Shown here piece after piece: positions 35,570-45,146 of a stretch of DNA of 64,000 bases; the stretch's first letter is position 1, and each line of letters starts with the position of its first letter. Made by a program: the position numbers and the translations under genes. The stretch lies in the NCBI GenBank assembly GCA_002282715.1, contig NCKC01000013.1, forward strand, positions 23,276 to 87,275. The letters run 5' to 3'. The notes under the pieces were generated by a model that saw only the letters and a list, made by a program, of their open reading frames with translations, made no database searches and was not told the DNA's origin. The stretch is from Halothiobacillus sp. 15-55-196. Its GTDB lineage: Bacteria; Pseudomonadota; Gammaproteobacteria; Halothiobacillales; Halothiobacillaceae.

Positions 35570-38392
35570 ATGATCAATCTGATCGAACCCGAAAAGCGGT
35601 TGCATATCGAATCAGACGCCCGTGACGCAGGCGCTTCGGTCAAACAGCTCGCCCAGCTTCGTGTCTTGCTCGAAGTCAGTCCGTTCGTCGCCGAAAACAT
35701 CACAAAGCAGCCCGATATGTGGCCGTTCCTGCTGGAACAGGTGAACCATGCCAATAGCCCGACAGATTTAGCCGAGCGGATCGAGCTGCAACTATCCGGT
35801 TGCCCGATCGAAGATTTGGATCAGCGATTGCGCCACATCCGCCGGGTCGAAATGTTGCGCATCGCCTGGCGGGATGTGGCCGGGCTTGCGTCGACGGCGG
35901 AAACCTTGCGTGATCTTTCCGATCTGGCCGATCAGTGCGTGCAACAGGCGCTGACGGCGCATGAACGCGTCCTTGTGGCGCGTCATGGTGTCCCCCGCAG
36001 TGCCGAAGGTGTGCAACAGCACTTGGTGGTGCTTGGCATGGGCAAGTTGGGCGGGTACGAGCTCAACTACTCTTCGGATATCGACCTGATTTTCCTGTTT
36101 GAGGAAGAAGGCGAAACCGACGGCCCCAAACCCATTGCCAACAGCGAGTTCTTTATCAAGCTGGGCCAGCGGGTGATCCGTTCGCTGAATGAAGTCACGA
36201 AGGACGGGTTTGTCTTCCGTGTGGATATGCGCCTGCGGCCGCATGGTGATGAAGGAGCGCTGGCGTTGAGTTTCGATGCCGCCGAGCTTTATTACACGAC
36301 GCTTGGGCGCGAGTGGGAACGTTACGCACTCATCAAGGCACGCGTGATTGCGGGCGATCAGGCGGCGGGGGCGCGGTTGCTGGCACTGCTCAAGCCCTTC
36401 GTCTATCGCAAATATCTGGATTTTGGTGCCTTCGCCCAGTTGCGCGACATGAAAAAGGCCATCGAGCGGGAAATGAGCCGTCGGGGTATGCACGACAACA
36501 TCAAACTCGGGCCGGGCGGGATTCGAGAAATCGAGTTTATCGGCCAGTTGTATCAGCTTTTGCGCGGTGGACGCGAGCCCAAGCTGCAAAGCCGGAGCAT
36601 CCTGACAACGCTGGAGGCGTTGCGCGGGCTCAAGGAGCTACCCTCGACGATCATCGACGAGTTGCTGGCCGGGTATGACTTTCTTCGCCGAGCGGAAAAT
36701 CGCCTGCAGATGATGCATGACCGACAAACCCAAACCCTGCCCCTGGATGACCTGGATCAGGCGCGTCTGGCCTTGGCCATGGGCTATTCCTCCTGGGGAG
36801 AATTCATGGCGGCGCTGGATCAGCATCGCCAACGCATTCATCGCTATTTTGGTGAAATTCTACAAACCCGCCGCGACGACACTGTGAACGAATTGCCCAT
36901 GCAGCAAATCTGGCTGAACAATCTGACGCCGCAAGTGGCCGAGGAGCTGTTGTGCAACCAGGGGTTCGACGATCCTGAATCGATTCTCGATACCTTGTTG
37001 GTGTGGAAGCGTGATCTTCGTCCGCTGGTCAGCGATACGGTTCGACAACGTCTGGATCTTCTGATGCCGAGCGTGTTGCAGGAAGTGGCTGCCAATGGCG
37101 CCAGTGCCGAAACACTGCGCGCGGTACTCGCCCTGGTCGATGCGGTGTTGAGTCGGTCGGTGTATCTGGCCTTGCTGATCGAGCAGCCCGCGGCGCTCAA
37201 ACATCTGGTGCAATTGTGTTCGGCCAGCCCATGGATTGCTGAACTCTTGCGACAGCAGCCGATTTTGCTGGATGAGCTCGTTGATGCGAACAACCTGTAC
37301 AGCCAGCCGGATGTGCAGGCCTTATCCCAAGAAATTTCCGGATTCCTGTCGCGTTTCCCCGATGACGAAGAACGCCAGTTCGATGAACTGCGCCGGTTCC
37401 GGCAACTGGCCACGCTGCGGGTGGCTGCGGCCGATGTCATGGGCATTCTACCGGTCATGCGCGTCTCAGATCAGCTGACCTGGATTGCCGAAGTGGTACT
37501 GGAAAAAGTGCTGCAACTGGCTTATCAGCAAATGGTGGCGCGACACGGCGAACCACGCGCGGTGGATGCACAGGGTGTGGCGTACACACCGGGATTTGCC
37601 ATCATCGCCTACGGCAAACTGGGCGGAATCGAACTGGGCTACGGCTCCGATCTCGATGTGGTATTCCTGCACGATTCCACCGATACGTCTGCGATGACGA
37701 CGGGCAGCAAACCGATCGACAATCAGCTCTTTTTTGCCCGTCTGGCGCAGAAAATCATCCATATCCTCAGCATCCGCACGCCATCGGGTGTGCTGTATGA
37801 AGTCGATACGCGCCTGCGGCCTGATGGTGCGGGCGGCCTGCTCGTGTCCAGCCTGCAGGGGTTCGAGCAGTACCAGAAGCAGCACGCCTGGCTGTGGGAA
37901 ACGCAGGCCTTGTGTCGTGCGCGATTCATCACCGGGCAGAGCCAGATCGCCGAGCGATTCGCGACGATCCGCCGGGATGTGCTCTGTGCGACCCGCGATC
38001 TGGCTACGCTCAAAGCTGCGGTATTGGACATGCGCCAGAAAATGCGCGCCGAACACGGACAAACCGGCGCTGGCGAAACATTCCATCTCAAACGCGGGAT
38101 CGGCGGCATCACCGATATCGAGTTCATGGTGCAGTTCCTGTTGCTGCGTCATGCGCACGAACACCCACCAATCGTGGCGCATACGGATAATATCCGCCAG
38201 TTACGGGCGCTGGCCGAGGCCGGATTGCTGGACGGCGCGCTCAGTGAACGACTGGTGTCGGCCTATCAGCGTTTGCGCAACACCTCGCATCGGCGCACCC
38301 TGAACAAGCAGTCGCTGGAAGTGCCCTGTGCCGATTTCGCCGAGGAGCGTGCCGTCGTGCTGGCCGCTTGGCAACAGATTTTCGAGTTATAG
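35570..38392 (+). CDS. glnE: Bifunctional glutamine synthetase adenylyltransferase/adenylyl-removing enzyme
   Basis: Attaches AMP to, and removes it from, glutamine synthetase in response to PII signalling. Two nucleotidyltransferase domains are visible: the N-terminal deadenylylase with GMGKLGGYELNYSSDIDLIFLF and the C-terminal adenylyltransferase with AYGKLGGIELGYGSDLDVVFLH, each followed by an RLRP-type block (DMRLRPHGDEG, DTRLRPDGAGG) and GIREIEF or GITDIEF. 940 residues, as in enterobacteria. Confidence 0.96.
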   Translation: MINLIEPEKRLHIESDARDAGASVKQLAQLRVLLEVSPFVAENITKQPDMWPFLLEQVNHANSPTDLAERIELQLSGCPIEDLDQRLRHIRRVEMLRIAWRDVAGLASTAETLRDLSDLADQCVQQALTAHERVLVARHGVPRSAEGVQQHLVVLGMGKLGGYELNYSSDIDLIFLFEEEGETDGPKPIANSEFFIKLGQRVIRSLNEVTKDGFVFRVDMRLRPHGDEGALALSFDAAELYYTTLGREWERYALIKARVIAGDQAAGARLLALLKPFVYRKYLDFGAFAQLRDMKKAIEREMSRRGMHDNIKLGPGGIREIEFIGQLYQLLRGGREPKLQSRSILTTLEALRGLKELPSTIIDELLAGYDFLRRAENRLQMMHDRQTQTLPLDDLDQARLALAMGYSSWGEFMAALDQHRQRIHRYFGEILQTRRDDTVNELPMQQIWLNNLTPQVAEELLCNQGFDDPESILDTLLVWKRDLRPLVSDTVRQRLDLLMPSVLQEVAANGASAETLRAVLALVDAVLSRSVYLALLIEQPAALKHLVQLCSASPWIAELLRQQPILLDELVDANNLYSQPDVQALSQEISGFLSRFPDDEERQFDELRRFRQLATLRVAAADVMGILPVMRVSDQLTWIAEVVLEKVLQLAYQQMVARHGEPRAVDAQGVAYTPGFAIIAYGKLGGIELGYGSDLDVVFLHDSTDTSAMTTGSKPIDNQLFFARLAQKIIHILSIRTPSGVLYEVDTRLRPDGAGGLLVSSLQGFEQYQKQHAWLWETQALCRARFITGQSQIAERFATIRRDVLCATRDLATLKAAVLDMRQKMRAEHGQTGAGETFHLKRGIGGITDIEFMVQFLLLRHAHEHPPIVAHTDNIRQLRALAEAGLLDGALSERLVSAYQRLRNTSHRRTLNKQSLEVPCADFAEERAVVLAAWQQIFEL

Positions 38393-38404
38393 AAAGGACA
38401 TCGC

Positions 38405-38863
38405 ATGCATATCTGGGTTGATGCCGACGCCTGTCCTGTGGTGGTCAAGGAGATCCTGTTTCGTGCGGCCGCACGCACGGGGTTGTCGATGACCCTGGTG
38501 GCCAACCAGCCGCTGGCTATTGCGCGCGGCGCATCAACCGTGCGCTTCATTCAGGTGGCCGGCGGATTTGATGTTGCCGACAATGAAATCGTTCGCCGTT
38601 TGTCGGCCGGTGATCTGGTCATCACGCAGGATATTCCACTGGCAGCGGAGGTGATCGAAAAGGGCGGGTTGGCGCTGAATCCTCGCGGCGAGCGCTACAC
38701 GCCCGATTCGATCAAAGCACGCCTCTCCATGCGTCATTTCATGGAATCCCTACGGGAATCCGGCGTGAATACCGGCGGGCCTGCCAAGCTGAATCAGGCG
38801 GATCGACAGGCATTCGCCAATGCACTGGATAAAATTTTGCTGTCCCGTTCCGGTTCGGCCTGA
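38405..38863 (+). CDS. YaiI/YqxD family protein (DUF188)
   Basis: A 152-residue conserved protein of the UPF0178 group. The family's [22 protein letters not shown]-terminus and the [19 protein letters not shown] and [24 protein letters not shown] blocks are all present. Aspartate-rich motifs suggest a PIN-like nuclease fold, but no function is established. It follows glnE by 12 bases and is probably co-transcribed. Confidence 0.9.
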   Translation: MHIWVDADACPVVVKEILFRAAARTGLSMTLVANQPLAIARGASTVRFIQVAGGFDVADNEIVRRLSAGDLVITQDIPLAAEVIEKGGLALNPRGERYTPDSIKARLSMRHFMESLRESGVNTGGPAKLNQADRQAFANALDKILLSRSGSA

Positions 38864-38957
38864 AACAAAATATCCGGACGTTGATCCAACCAGCGTACTA
38901 TTTCTCTCCCCCTCGTTCGAGGTGGTTTTTTTACAAGTGAGTATCAGGAGTTCTGCT

Positions 38958-39488
38958 ATGGGCCGCGCGGTGCGTTATGGTTTGTCGGTGCTGGTTATTC
39001 TGTTCGCGGCGGCCACCCAGGCCGAAGTCTTGGCCGCGCCGATCAAGGTGGGGTATGTCAATTCGGTGGCGTTACTGGAGCAGGCACCACAGGCGGATAT
39101 CGCCAAGCATGAGCTTGAACGGGCGTTTTCTCCTCGTGAACGGGAGATTCGCGCACTGCAGAAGCAGGCGCAAACCTTGCAAGGGCAGCTGGACAACGGC
39201 GGGGCGAGTATGGACGAGACCGAACGCAGCACATTGCGCCAGCAACTGGATCAGAAAATTCTGCGCATCCAGCAAATGCAAAGCGATTTCCAGGACGATC
39301 TCAATCTGAAGAAGAACGAGGCGTTGGGTAAATTGCAACAGACTGTATTGCGGGCAATCAAGGATGTTGCCAAGACGGATGGTTATCAACTGGTGCTTTC
39401 CGATGGGGTGGTTTATGCCGCGCCTTCCGTGGACATTACCAAGCTGGTGGCCGAGCGCTTGAAGCAACTGGCCAAAGGGAAACAATAG
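38958..39488 (+). CDS. OmpH/Skp family periplasmic chaperone
   Basis: Periplasmic holding chaperone for outer membrane proteins. The 176-residue product has a signal peptide ending near VLAAP, then IKVGYVNSVALLEQAPQ, a long coiled-coil hairpin rich in Q, R and E (about residues 45-120) and the closing AIKDVAKTDGYQLVLSDGVVYAAPSVDITKLV strand region. ATG 38958 has GGAG seven bases upstream. It is not next to bamA/lpxD here, unlike the usual skp, so it may be a paralogue. Confidence 0.9.
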   Translation: MGRAVRYGLSVLVILFAAATQAEVLAAPIKVGYVNSVALLEQAPQADIAKHELERAFSPREREIRALQKQAQTLQGQLDNGGASMDETERSTLRQQLDQKILRIQQMQSDFQDDLNLKKNEALGKLQQTVLRAIKDVAKTDGYQLVLSDGVVYAAPSVDITKLVAERLKQLAKGKQ

Positions 39489-39851
39489 GTGTAAATCCTG
39501 AGTCGGCAAATCCCACTTCCCCCCTTTTTCAAGGGGGGGAAGCTCGAAAAACCAGTCATTCCCGCGTAGGCGGGAATCCAGCGCCTTGATTTTTCTGGGT
39601 TCCCGCTTTCGCGGGAACGACGAATCACGGGTATTTCGAAATACCCGGGGGGAAACAGCCTCCTTTTTTTGAACACGTGCGCCTCCCCCTTTGTAAAAGG
39701 GGGAAAGAGGGGGATTTAAAAGGGATTTGCATTTGTGCAGAACTTCCAAGGGCGCCCAGTGGGGTACTATGTCCGGACGGTTTCTGTTTCATACCTGGTA
39801 TGGTGCAGACCGGCGCTTGAAACCGGACACATTTTGATTAAGAAAAAGACT
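39489..39851. repeat. Repeat-dense gap before the lipid/polyene-type operon
   Basis: No gene. In order: a CCCCCC(C)TTTTTCAAGGGGGGG palindrome (about 39517-39538); a CATTCCCGCGTAGGCGGGAAT repeat type widespread in proteobacteria (39555-39581); a GTTCCCGC/GCGGGAAC hairpin (39599-39619); a GGGTATTTCGAAATACCC palindrome (about 39629-39646); and a CTCCCCCTTTG copy (39683-39719) matching 2157-2193. An imperfect long inverted repeat, GTCCGGACGGTTTC against GAAACCGGAC (39771-39830), lies in the probable leader of the first ACP gene and could act as a regulatory hairpin. Confidence 0.75.
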
Positions 39852-40100
39852 ATGGAAGCCATTCAACTGATTCGTGATTTTCTGCAGGAACGGACGCAGA
39901 CAGATCCGGGGCTCGTCACGCCAGACGCCCGTCTCGAAACGCTTGGAATCGATTCGTTCACCTTGCTGGAGTTGATTTTCGAGTTCGAGGAACAATACGG
40001 CGTCAGCATCCCGAATGATACGCAAACGCCTGAAACGGTTCAGGATTTGTTGAATCTGATCGCCCGTTTCCGCCAGCAAGCCGAAGCCAAACCATCGTGA
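39852..40100 (+). CDS. Acyl carrier protein 1
   Basis: An 82-residue acyl carrier protein. The phosphopantetheine attachment site is LGIDSFTLLEL (serine 35), followed by FEFEEQYGVSIPND, a standard carrier-protein helix. ATG 39852 is chosen because the carrier fold starts directly there; upstream frame is non-coding. Its stop codon overlaps the GTG start of the ketosynthase. It is the first gene of the nine-gene operon. Confidence 0.88.
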   Translation: MEAIQLIRDFLQERTQTDPGLVTPDARLETLGIDSFTLLELIFEFEEQYGVSIPNDTQTPETVQDLLNLIARFRQQAEAKPS

Positions 40101-41344
40101 CGCGACCGCATCGCGTGGCGGTAACCGGGCTAGGCATGGTCAGCCCATTCGGCGGCAGCACACAGGATTTTTTCACGCGGATGCTGGCAGGCGAGTCGGC
40201 CGTTGCCCTCTACGAAACCGATGATGCACCGCGCGGGCTTTCGGTGCCTGCGGTGCGCCGCGCCGATTTCGATCCGGCCGAACGCATCCCCAAACACATG
40301 ATCAGCACCATGGATCGGTATACGCAACTGGGTATGGCCGCCGCCTTCGAGGCATGGGCACAAGCCGGATTTGCGCCCGGTGCCGATGATGAAAATACCG
40401 ATGCGGGCGTGGCCTGGGGCTCGGCGCTCGGTGGCACACTGGCTTACGAGCGGGGCTACCGCGACCTATGGCAGAATGGACAGGAGCGCGTCTCGCCCCT
40501 GTCGGTCGTGCAGGGCATGAACAATGCCGCCTCGGCGCAAATCGGTATTGCACTGGGCTTGGGTAATTCCTGTCTGACCTACACCGTGGCCTGCGCCTCG
40601 GCTGCTGCTGCGATCGGCGAGGCATTCAACCGGATCCGTCACGGTGATGCGAAAATCATGCTGACCGGCGGTTCCGATGCGCCGCTGGCTTATGCTGTCG
40701 TGCGCGCCTGGGAGGCCATGCGTGTTCTGGCGCCGGGCGATCGTGATACGGCGTACCGTGCCTGCCGCCCGTTTCACGTAGATCGGCGTGGCCTCGTGCT
40801 GGCCGAGGGTGCCGCCGCACTGGTGCTGGAAGACTGGGATCATGCCGTGGCGCGCGGTGTACCGATTCTGGCCGAAATGAGCGGGTTTGGCGCGAGTTGC
40901 GATCACAGCCATCTCGTGCGACCGGATGCGCGCGGGCAGGTTCGTGCCTTGCAGCAGGCGCTTGATCAGGCCAATCTGGCGCCGGAAGACATCGGTTATG
41001 TCAATGCCCATGGGACGGGGACACGTGAAGGCGACGCGACGGAAATACAGGCGCTGAAAACCGTATTCGGCGCCCATGCCGAACATCTGCCCGTGAGCGC
41101 GACCAAATCCATGCATGGCCATGTGATGGGTGCGACGGGTGCCATCGAAGCGCTGATCACGGTGCTCGCGCTTCGGCAGGATGCCATTCCTCCCACCGCT
41201 CATCTTGATGCCATCGACCCGGCGTGTGCGGGTGTGCGGCACATAACGCAAGCCGAACACGGTAGCGACCTGCGGGCGGCATTGTGCAGTTCTTTCGCGT
41301 TTGGCGGCAGCAATGCGGTTCTGGCGTTCAAGGCATGTAAATGA
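40097..41344 (+). CDS. Beta-ketoacyl-ACP synthase (FabF-like)
   Basis: Condensing enzyme that extends acyl chains by decarboxylative Claisen condensation. 415 residues with the full Cys-His-His set: C166 in TVACASAAAAIG, H305 in VNAHGTGTREGD and H342 in KSMHGHVMGATGA. Start is GTG 40097, overlapping the ACP stop by four bases. Located in a cluster with two carriers and dehydratases, it is likely dedicated to the cluster's product rather than to housekeeping fatty acids. No chain-length-factor partner is seen. Confidence 0.92.
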   Translation: MTRPHRVAVTGLGMVSPFGGSTQDFFTRMLAGESAVALYETDDAPRGLSVPAVRRADFDPAERIPKHMISTMDRYTQLGMAAAFEAWAQAGFAPGADDENTDAGVAWGSALGGTLAYERGYRDLWQNGQERVSPLSVVQGMNNAASAQIGIALGLGNSCLTYTVACASAAAAIGEAFNRIRHGDAKIMLTGGSDAPLAYAVVRAWEAMRVLAPGDRDTAYRACRPFHVDRRGLVLAEGAAALVLEDWDHAVARGVPILAEMSGFGASCDHSHLVRPDARGQVRALQQALDQANLAPEDIGYVNAHGTGTREGDATEIQALKTVFGAHAEHLPVSATKSMHGHVMGATGAIEALITVLALRQDAIPPTAHLDAIDPACAGVRHITQAEHGSDLRAALCSSFAFGGSNAVLAFKACK

Positions 41345-41423
41345 TTGGTTCGGAAAACGATTCGGGAATTGATAGGCGAATCAACTTATAATTCGCCCAG
41401 AAAATACAAATGGATCAATTGAA

Positions 41424-41708
41424 ATGACCGAAGAAAGCCAAAAAATTATGGATCAAGCGCTGATTGATGAGCTGGCGAATCTGATTGTCGATGGGCTTAA
41501 TCTGGAAGTCAGTGCAGCGGAAATCGATGCCGATGCCCCCTTATTCGGCCAGGGTCTCGGGCTTGACTCCATCGACATTCTTGAAATCGCCATGATGGTA
41601 TCCAAGCGCTATGGTTTCGCCCTGCGCAGCGACGACGAGAACAACACGCGGATTTTTTCTTCACTCCGACACTTGGCGCAGCACATCGCCGAGCATCGCA
41701 GCTGTTGA
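41424..41708 (+). CDS. Acyl carrier protein 2
   Basis: A 94-residue acyl carrier protein with the attachment site GLGLDSIDILEIAMM (serine 49) and an acidic helix II. It resembles ApeF/XanC-type carriers, whose DSID site is followed by LEIAMMVSKRYGF. A 79-base spacer separates it from the ketosynthase; this is the one loose join in the operon and may hold an internal promoter. Confidence 0.9.
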   Translation: MTEESQKIMDQALIDELANLIVDGLNLEVSAAEIDADAPLFGQGLGLDSIDILEIAMMVSKRYGFALRSDDENNTRIFSSLRHLAQHIAEHRSC

Positions 41709-41716
41709 GTCGAATC

Positions 41717-42415
41717 ATGTCGCGCGACGTTCTGTTCGGTCGCATCAAGGCCACGCTGATCCTGCTCCTTTTGGGGCTCGATCTGTTTTTGGCCAATGTT
41801 CTGAGTCCCAAGGCCGACGTTTCCGCCGCGGTGGTCGTGCTGGCTTTTTTGCCGATCACCCTGATTCTGCTGGATACGCTTTGGCATACAGCGGGAAAGA
41901 GAATCGCGCTGGCGGTCGCCGGGTTGATCGTACTTGGCGGTGTGCTGCTGTTGCCGCAACTTCAGGCGCGGATCAGTCTGATCTATCTGTTGCAACACCT
42001 CACGGCGAACCTGCTGCTGGGGTTCTGGTTCGGCCGCAGCTTGTGGCGCAACCGCCAACCGGTGTGTACGCAATTCGCAGGCGTGCTGCACCCCCGGATG
42101 ACGCCGCTGCTGGTGCAGTACACGACGCGCGTGACGCAGGCATGGACGATTTTCTTCTTCGCAATGGCGATCACGTCGATCCTCTTGTATCAGTTCGCGC
42201 CCATCACGCTATGGTCCATTTTTGCCAATAGCCTCACGCTGCCGCTGTTGGTGCTGATGTTCGGGGCGGAATACCTGGTGCGACGCCGCGTTCTGCCGCC
42301 GGAAGATCAGCTCGGCCCGCTGAGTGCCTATCGTGCCTATCGTCGTTCGGTGCTGGCTCGCCGCACCCAAGGCAAGTATCAAAACGCGACTGCGGAAACC
42401 CCGGCGTCCAAATGA
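41717..42415 (+). CDS. Cluster-associated membrane protein
   Basis: About 232 residues with six or so hydrophobic helices (for example 12-30, 36-55, 65-83 and 130-150) and a basic C-terminal tail ending TPASK. Proteins of this kind (COG4648-like) recur in aryl polyene and xanthomonadin-type loci; their function is unknown. ATG 41717 is preferred over TTG 41705, which overlaps the ACP stop. Its stop overlaps the ligase ATG by four bases. Confidence 0.8.
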   Translation: MSRDVLFGRIKATLILLLLGLDLFLANVLSPKADVSAAVVVLAFLPITLILLDTLWHTAGKRIALAVAGLIVLGGVLLLPQLQARISLIYLLQHLTANLLLGFWFGRSLWRNRQPVCTQFAGVLHPRMTPLLVQYTTRVTQAWTIFFFAMAITSILLYQFAPITLWSIFANSLTLPLLVLMFGAEYLVRRRVLPPEDQLGPLSAYRAYRRSVLARRTQGKYQNATAETPASK

Positions 42416-44205
42416 ACGCATTGATGAACGCGTTACCGCTGGTTTTTGCCGATCCCGATCAGATCCTGCTCTACCGTCAGCAGGGCGGCGATACACGCGC
42501 CATCACGGCACGGCAATTCATGGTCGATGCCGAGGCGCTGGCAGTTGATTTGACGACCGGACCGGGCGCGCAACAGTTCATCATCAACCTCTGTCAGGAT
42601 CGCTATCGTTTCTTGGTGGGTTTCGCCGCCACGATCCTCGCCGGGAAAACCAATCTTCTGCCCTCAACCTTTACGGGCGAAACGCTTCGTCAGATTTTTA
42701 TCGATACCCCTGACGCACTTTGTCTGCACGATCACGACGACTGGCCGTTTCCTTATCCCCACTTTTCCTTGGCCCATCTTTCCTTGGCTCGTCTTTCTTT
42801 GGCAAATCGCTGTCATCGGGAGCCATCGCCGGATGGTTTGGGTGAATCTGGTCAAATCAAACCTGAGCATGTCGTGGCCCAAGTCTTCACCAGCGGCTCG
42901 ACGGGCCTGCCGATGCCCCACAACAAAACCTGGGGCAAACTGGTGCGGAACGTCGAAGCCGCCCTGCAGCAGTTGGGGATTTCCAGCCCTGTGAGTCTGG
43001 TCGGCACCGTGCCGCCGCAGCACATGTTCGGTTTCGAATCGCTGGTGCTGCTTTGCCTGATCGGGCGCTGCCCGCTGTGGTCCGGCAAGCCGTTTTATCC
43101 GGCGGATATCGTAGCCGCGCTCGATGCCATGCCCGAGCCGCGTATGCTCGTGACTACGCCGTTCCATTTGCAGGCCCTGCTGGATGCACAAATCGCGCTG
43201 CCCCGAATTGACCGCCTGCTTCTGGCCACGGCACCGCTTTCAGTCGAGCTGGCCGAGCGGGCCGAGTGTGTGACCGGCGCGCCCTTGTATGAAATCTACG
43301 GCAGTACGGAAACCGGGCAGATTGCCAACCGACGCCCGACGCAATCGACGGCATGGACTTTGTTTCCGGGCATCACGCTGACCAAAGCCCACCCGGATGA
43401 AAACGATGAACTGTATATCGCCAACGGCGAACACATCGAAGCGCCGGTCATGCTGTCTGATCGTATCCATCTGCGGGCGGATGGTCAGTTTGATTTGCTG
43501 GGGCGCGTTGCCGATCAGGTCAATATGGCGGGCAAGCGCAGTTCACTCAATTACCTCACGGCCCAGATCAAGGCTATTGACGGCATAACCGACGGGGTAT
43601 TTTTCCTGCCCGAGCCCAAGAAAAATCAGGCCGGGAAAAATCGGGCAGGAAAAGATCAGGTCATCACGCGATTGTGCGCGGTGGTTGTGGCCCCTGGGTT
43701 GAATGCGGCGGATATTCTGGCTGCCCTGCGTGACCGGCTCGACCCGGTATTTCTGCCCCGTCCCCTTATTCTGGTGGAAAGCTTGCCCTATAACGCGACC
43801 GGCAAGCTGCCGCAAATCGCCTTGCAGGCCATCCTTGATCAGCATCTCGCGGCTCTGGCACCCAAAGATCAAACCTCATGGCGTATTCCGGCCGATCATC
43901 CCGTGTTTGCAGGCCATTTCCCCGGCCATCCGCTCGTTCCCGGTGCCTTGCTGCTGGATTGGGTGGTGGAACGCGTGGCCGCGTATTGGCAGGTTTCTTC
44001 TCTGGGCTTGCGCATCGAACAGGCCAAGTTTGCGCATCCCGTGTTGCCGGATGCGCGCGTGACGCTGGACTTGCAGGCCGAAGCTGACCGGTGCCGATTT
44101 ACGTTGAAAGTCCACACTGGTGAAACAAACCCGGTCGCCGTCTCGGGCATGTTGGGTCGCCAGCCGAATGACGCGGCTGGCGATACGGAGTCGAAACGCG
44201 CATGA
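42412..44205 (+). CDS. Acyl-AMP ligase fused to a FabZ/ApeI-like hotdog dehydratase
   Basis: Two enzymes in one 597-residue chain. Residues 1 to about 480 form an AMP-binding acyl/aryl ligase with VFTSGSTGLPMPHNKTW (ATP-binding P-loop), YEIYGSTETGQI, and the C-terminal YNATGKLPQ lysine motif. The last 110 residues are a thioester dehydratase with HPVFAGHFPGHPLVPGALLLD. In aryl polyene loci the ligase primes a carrier with an aryl acid and the dehydratase acts on the growing chain. Two in-frame stretches of 15-base tandem repeats occur (HFSLA HLSLA RLSLA at codons 117-131 and K/N-rich AG repeats at codons 404-416), which look like slippage products in surface loops. Confidence 0.9.
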   Translation: MNALMNALPLVFADPDQILLYRQQGGDTRAITARQFMVDAEALAVDLTTGPGAQQFIINLCQDRYRFLVGFAATILAGKTNLLPSTFTGETLRQIFIDTPDALCLHDHDDWPFPYPHFSLAHLSLARLSLANRCHREPSPDGLGESGQIKPEHVVAQVFTSGSTGLPMPHNKTWGKLVRNVEAALQQLGISSPVSLVGTVPPQHMFGFESLVLLCLIGRCPLWSGKPFYPADIVAALDAMPEPRMLVTTPFHLQALLDAQIALPRIDRLLLATAPLSVELAERAECVTGAPLYEIYGSTETGQIANRRPTQSTAWTLFPGITLTKAHPDENDELYIANGEHIEAPVMLSDRIHLRADGQFDLLGRVADQVNMAGKRSSLNYLTAQIKAIDGITDGVFFLPEPKKNQAGKNRAGKDQVITRLCAVVVAPGLNAADILAALRDRLDPVFLPRPLILVESLPYNATGKLPQIALQAILDQHLAALAPKDQTSWRIPADHPVFAGHFPGHPLVPGALLLDWVVERVAAYWQVSSLGLRIEQAKFAHPVLPDARVTLDLQAEADRCRFTLKVHTGETNPVAVSGMLGRQPNDAAGDTESKRA

Positions 44206-45146
44206 ACGCATCCACCAAGGTTGAATGGCAACAGCACCCCGAACGGGGCAGCCAATTCATGTTGCGTGTGATGCTGTGGCTCTCGCGACATCTGGGTCGC
44301 CAAGTGAGTCGCTTGGTGCTTTACCCGATCGCGCTATATTTTTTGTTGTTCGTGCCCGCGGCCAGGCGCGCGTCGCGTCAGTATCTGGCGCGCGTGTTCG
44401 GGCGGCCAGCACGGTTGATCGAAGTGTTCCGGCACATTTTCACGTTTGCCAGCACGGTGCATGATCGCGTGTATTTACTCGATGGCCGTGATGATCTGTT
44501 CAAGATCGAATTCGTCAATCGGCATTGGTTCGATTCGCCCGAAGGCGCGATTCTGATCGGCGCACACATGGGGAGCTTCGAGGCTTTGCGGTCGGTTGGA
44601 AAAACACACGCCCGGCGTCACGTGAGTATGTTGATGTATCCAGAAAATGCCCGAAAAATCAATGCCCTGCTTGCCTTGGTCAACCCGGATGCCGCCAACG
44701 ACATCATCCCCCTCGGGCAGGTGGACTCCATGCTCACCGCGCAGGAGCGGTTGGAAGCGGGTCATCTCGTCGGGATGCTGGCCGACCGAAGCCTGCCGCA
44801 GGACACCTTGCGCCCATGTATTTTTCTGGGTGAACCCGCCGCGTTCGCATTGGGTCCGTTCCGTGTCGCGGCCCTGTTGAAAAAGCCGGTCTATTTCATG
44901 GCCGGTCTGTATCTGGGCAAAAATCGCTACCGCGTGCATTTCGACCGACTGGCCGATTTTTCCGACACCCCGCGTGCAGGGCGGGATGCGGCCATCCTGG
45001 CGGCTCAGGATCGATATGTCGAAATACTCGAATCGCTCTGCCGGCAAGCCCCGTACAATTGGTTTAATTTTTTCGATTTCTGGTCGGATGATGCCTCGTC
45101 TGATCACGCCCGTACGAATCCGCCCGACAAAGAGACTGCTGACTGA
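44202..45146 (+). CDS. LpxL/HtrB-like acyltransferase
   Basis: Membrane-associated acyltransferase of 314 residues with one N-terminal hydrophobic segment. The catalytic block is GAHMGSFEALRSVG (HxxxxE in place of HxxxxD), followed by LADRSLPQDT and FRVAALLKKPVYFMAGLY. Related cluster enzymes attach the polyketide chain to a glycerolipid or sugar head. Start overlaps the ligase stop by four bases. The acceptor cannot be told from sequence. Confidence 0.87.
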   Translation: MNASTKVEWQQHPERGSQFMLRVMLWLSRHLGRQVSRLVLYPIALYFLLFVPAARRASRQYLARVFGRPARLIEVFRHIFTFASTVHDRVYLLDGRDDLFKIEFVNRHWFDSPEGAILIGAHMGSFEALRSVGKTHARRHVSMLMYPENARKINALLALVNPDAANDIIPLGQVDSMLTAQERLEAGHLVGMLADRSLPQDTLRPCIFLGEPAAFALGPFRVAALLKKPVYFMAGLYLGKNRYRVHFDRLADFSDTPRAGRDAAILAAQDRYVEILESLCRQAPYNWFNFFDFWSDDASSDHARTNPPDKETAD

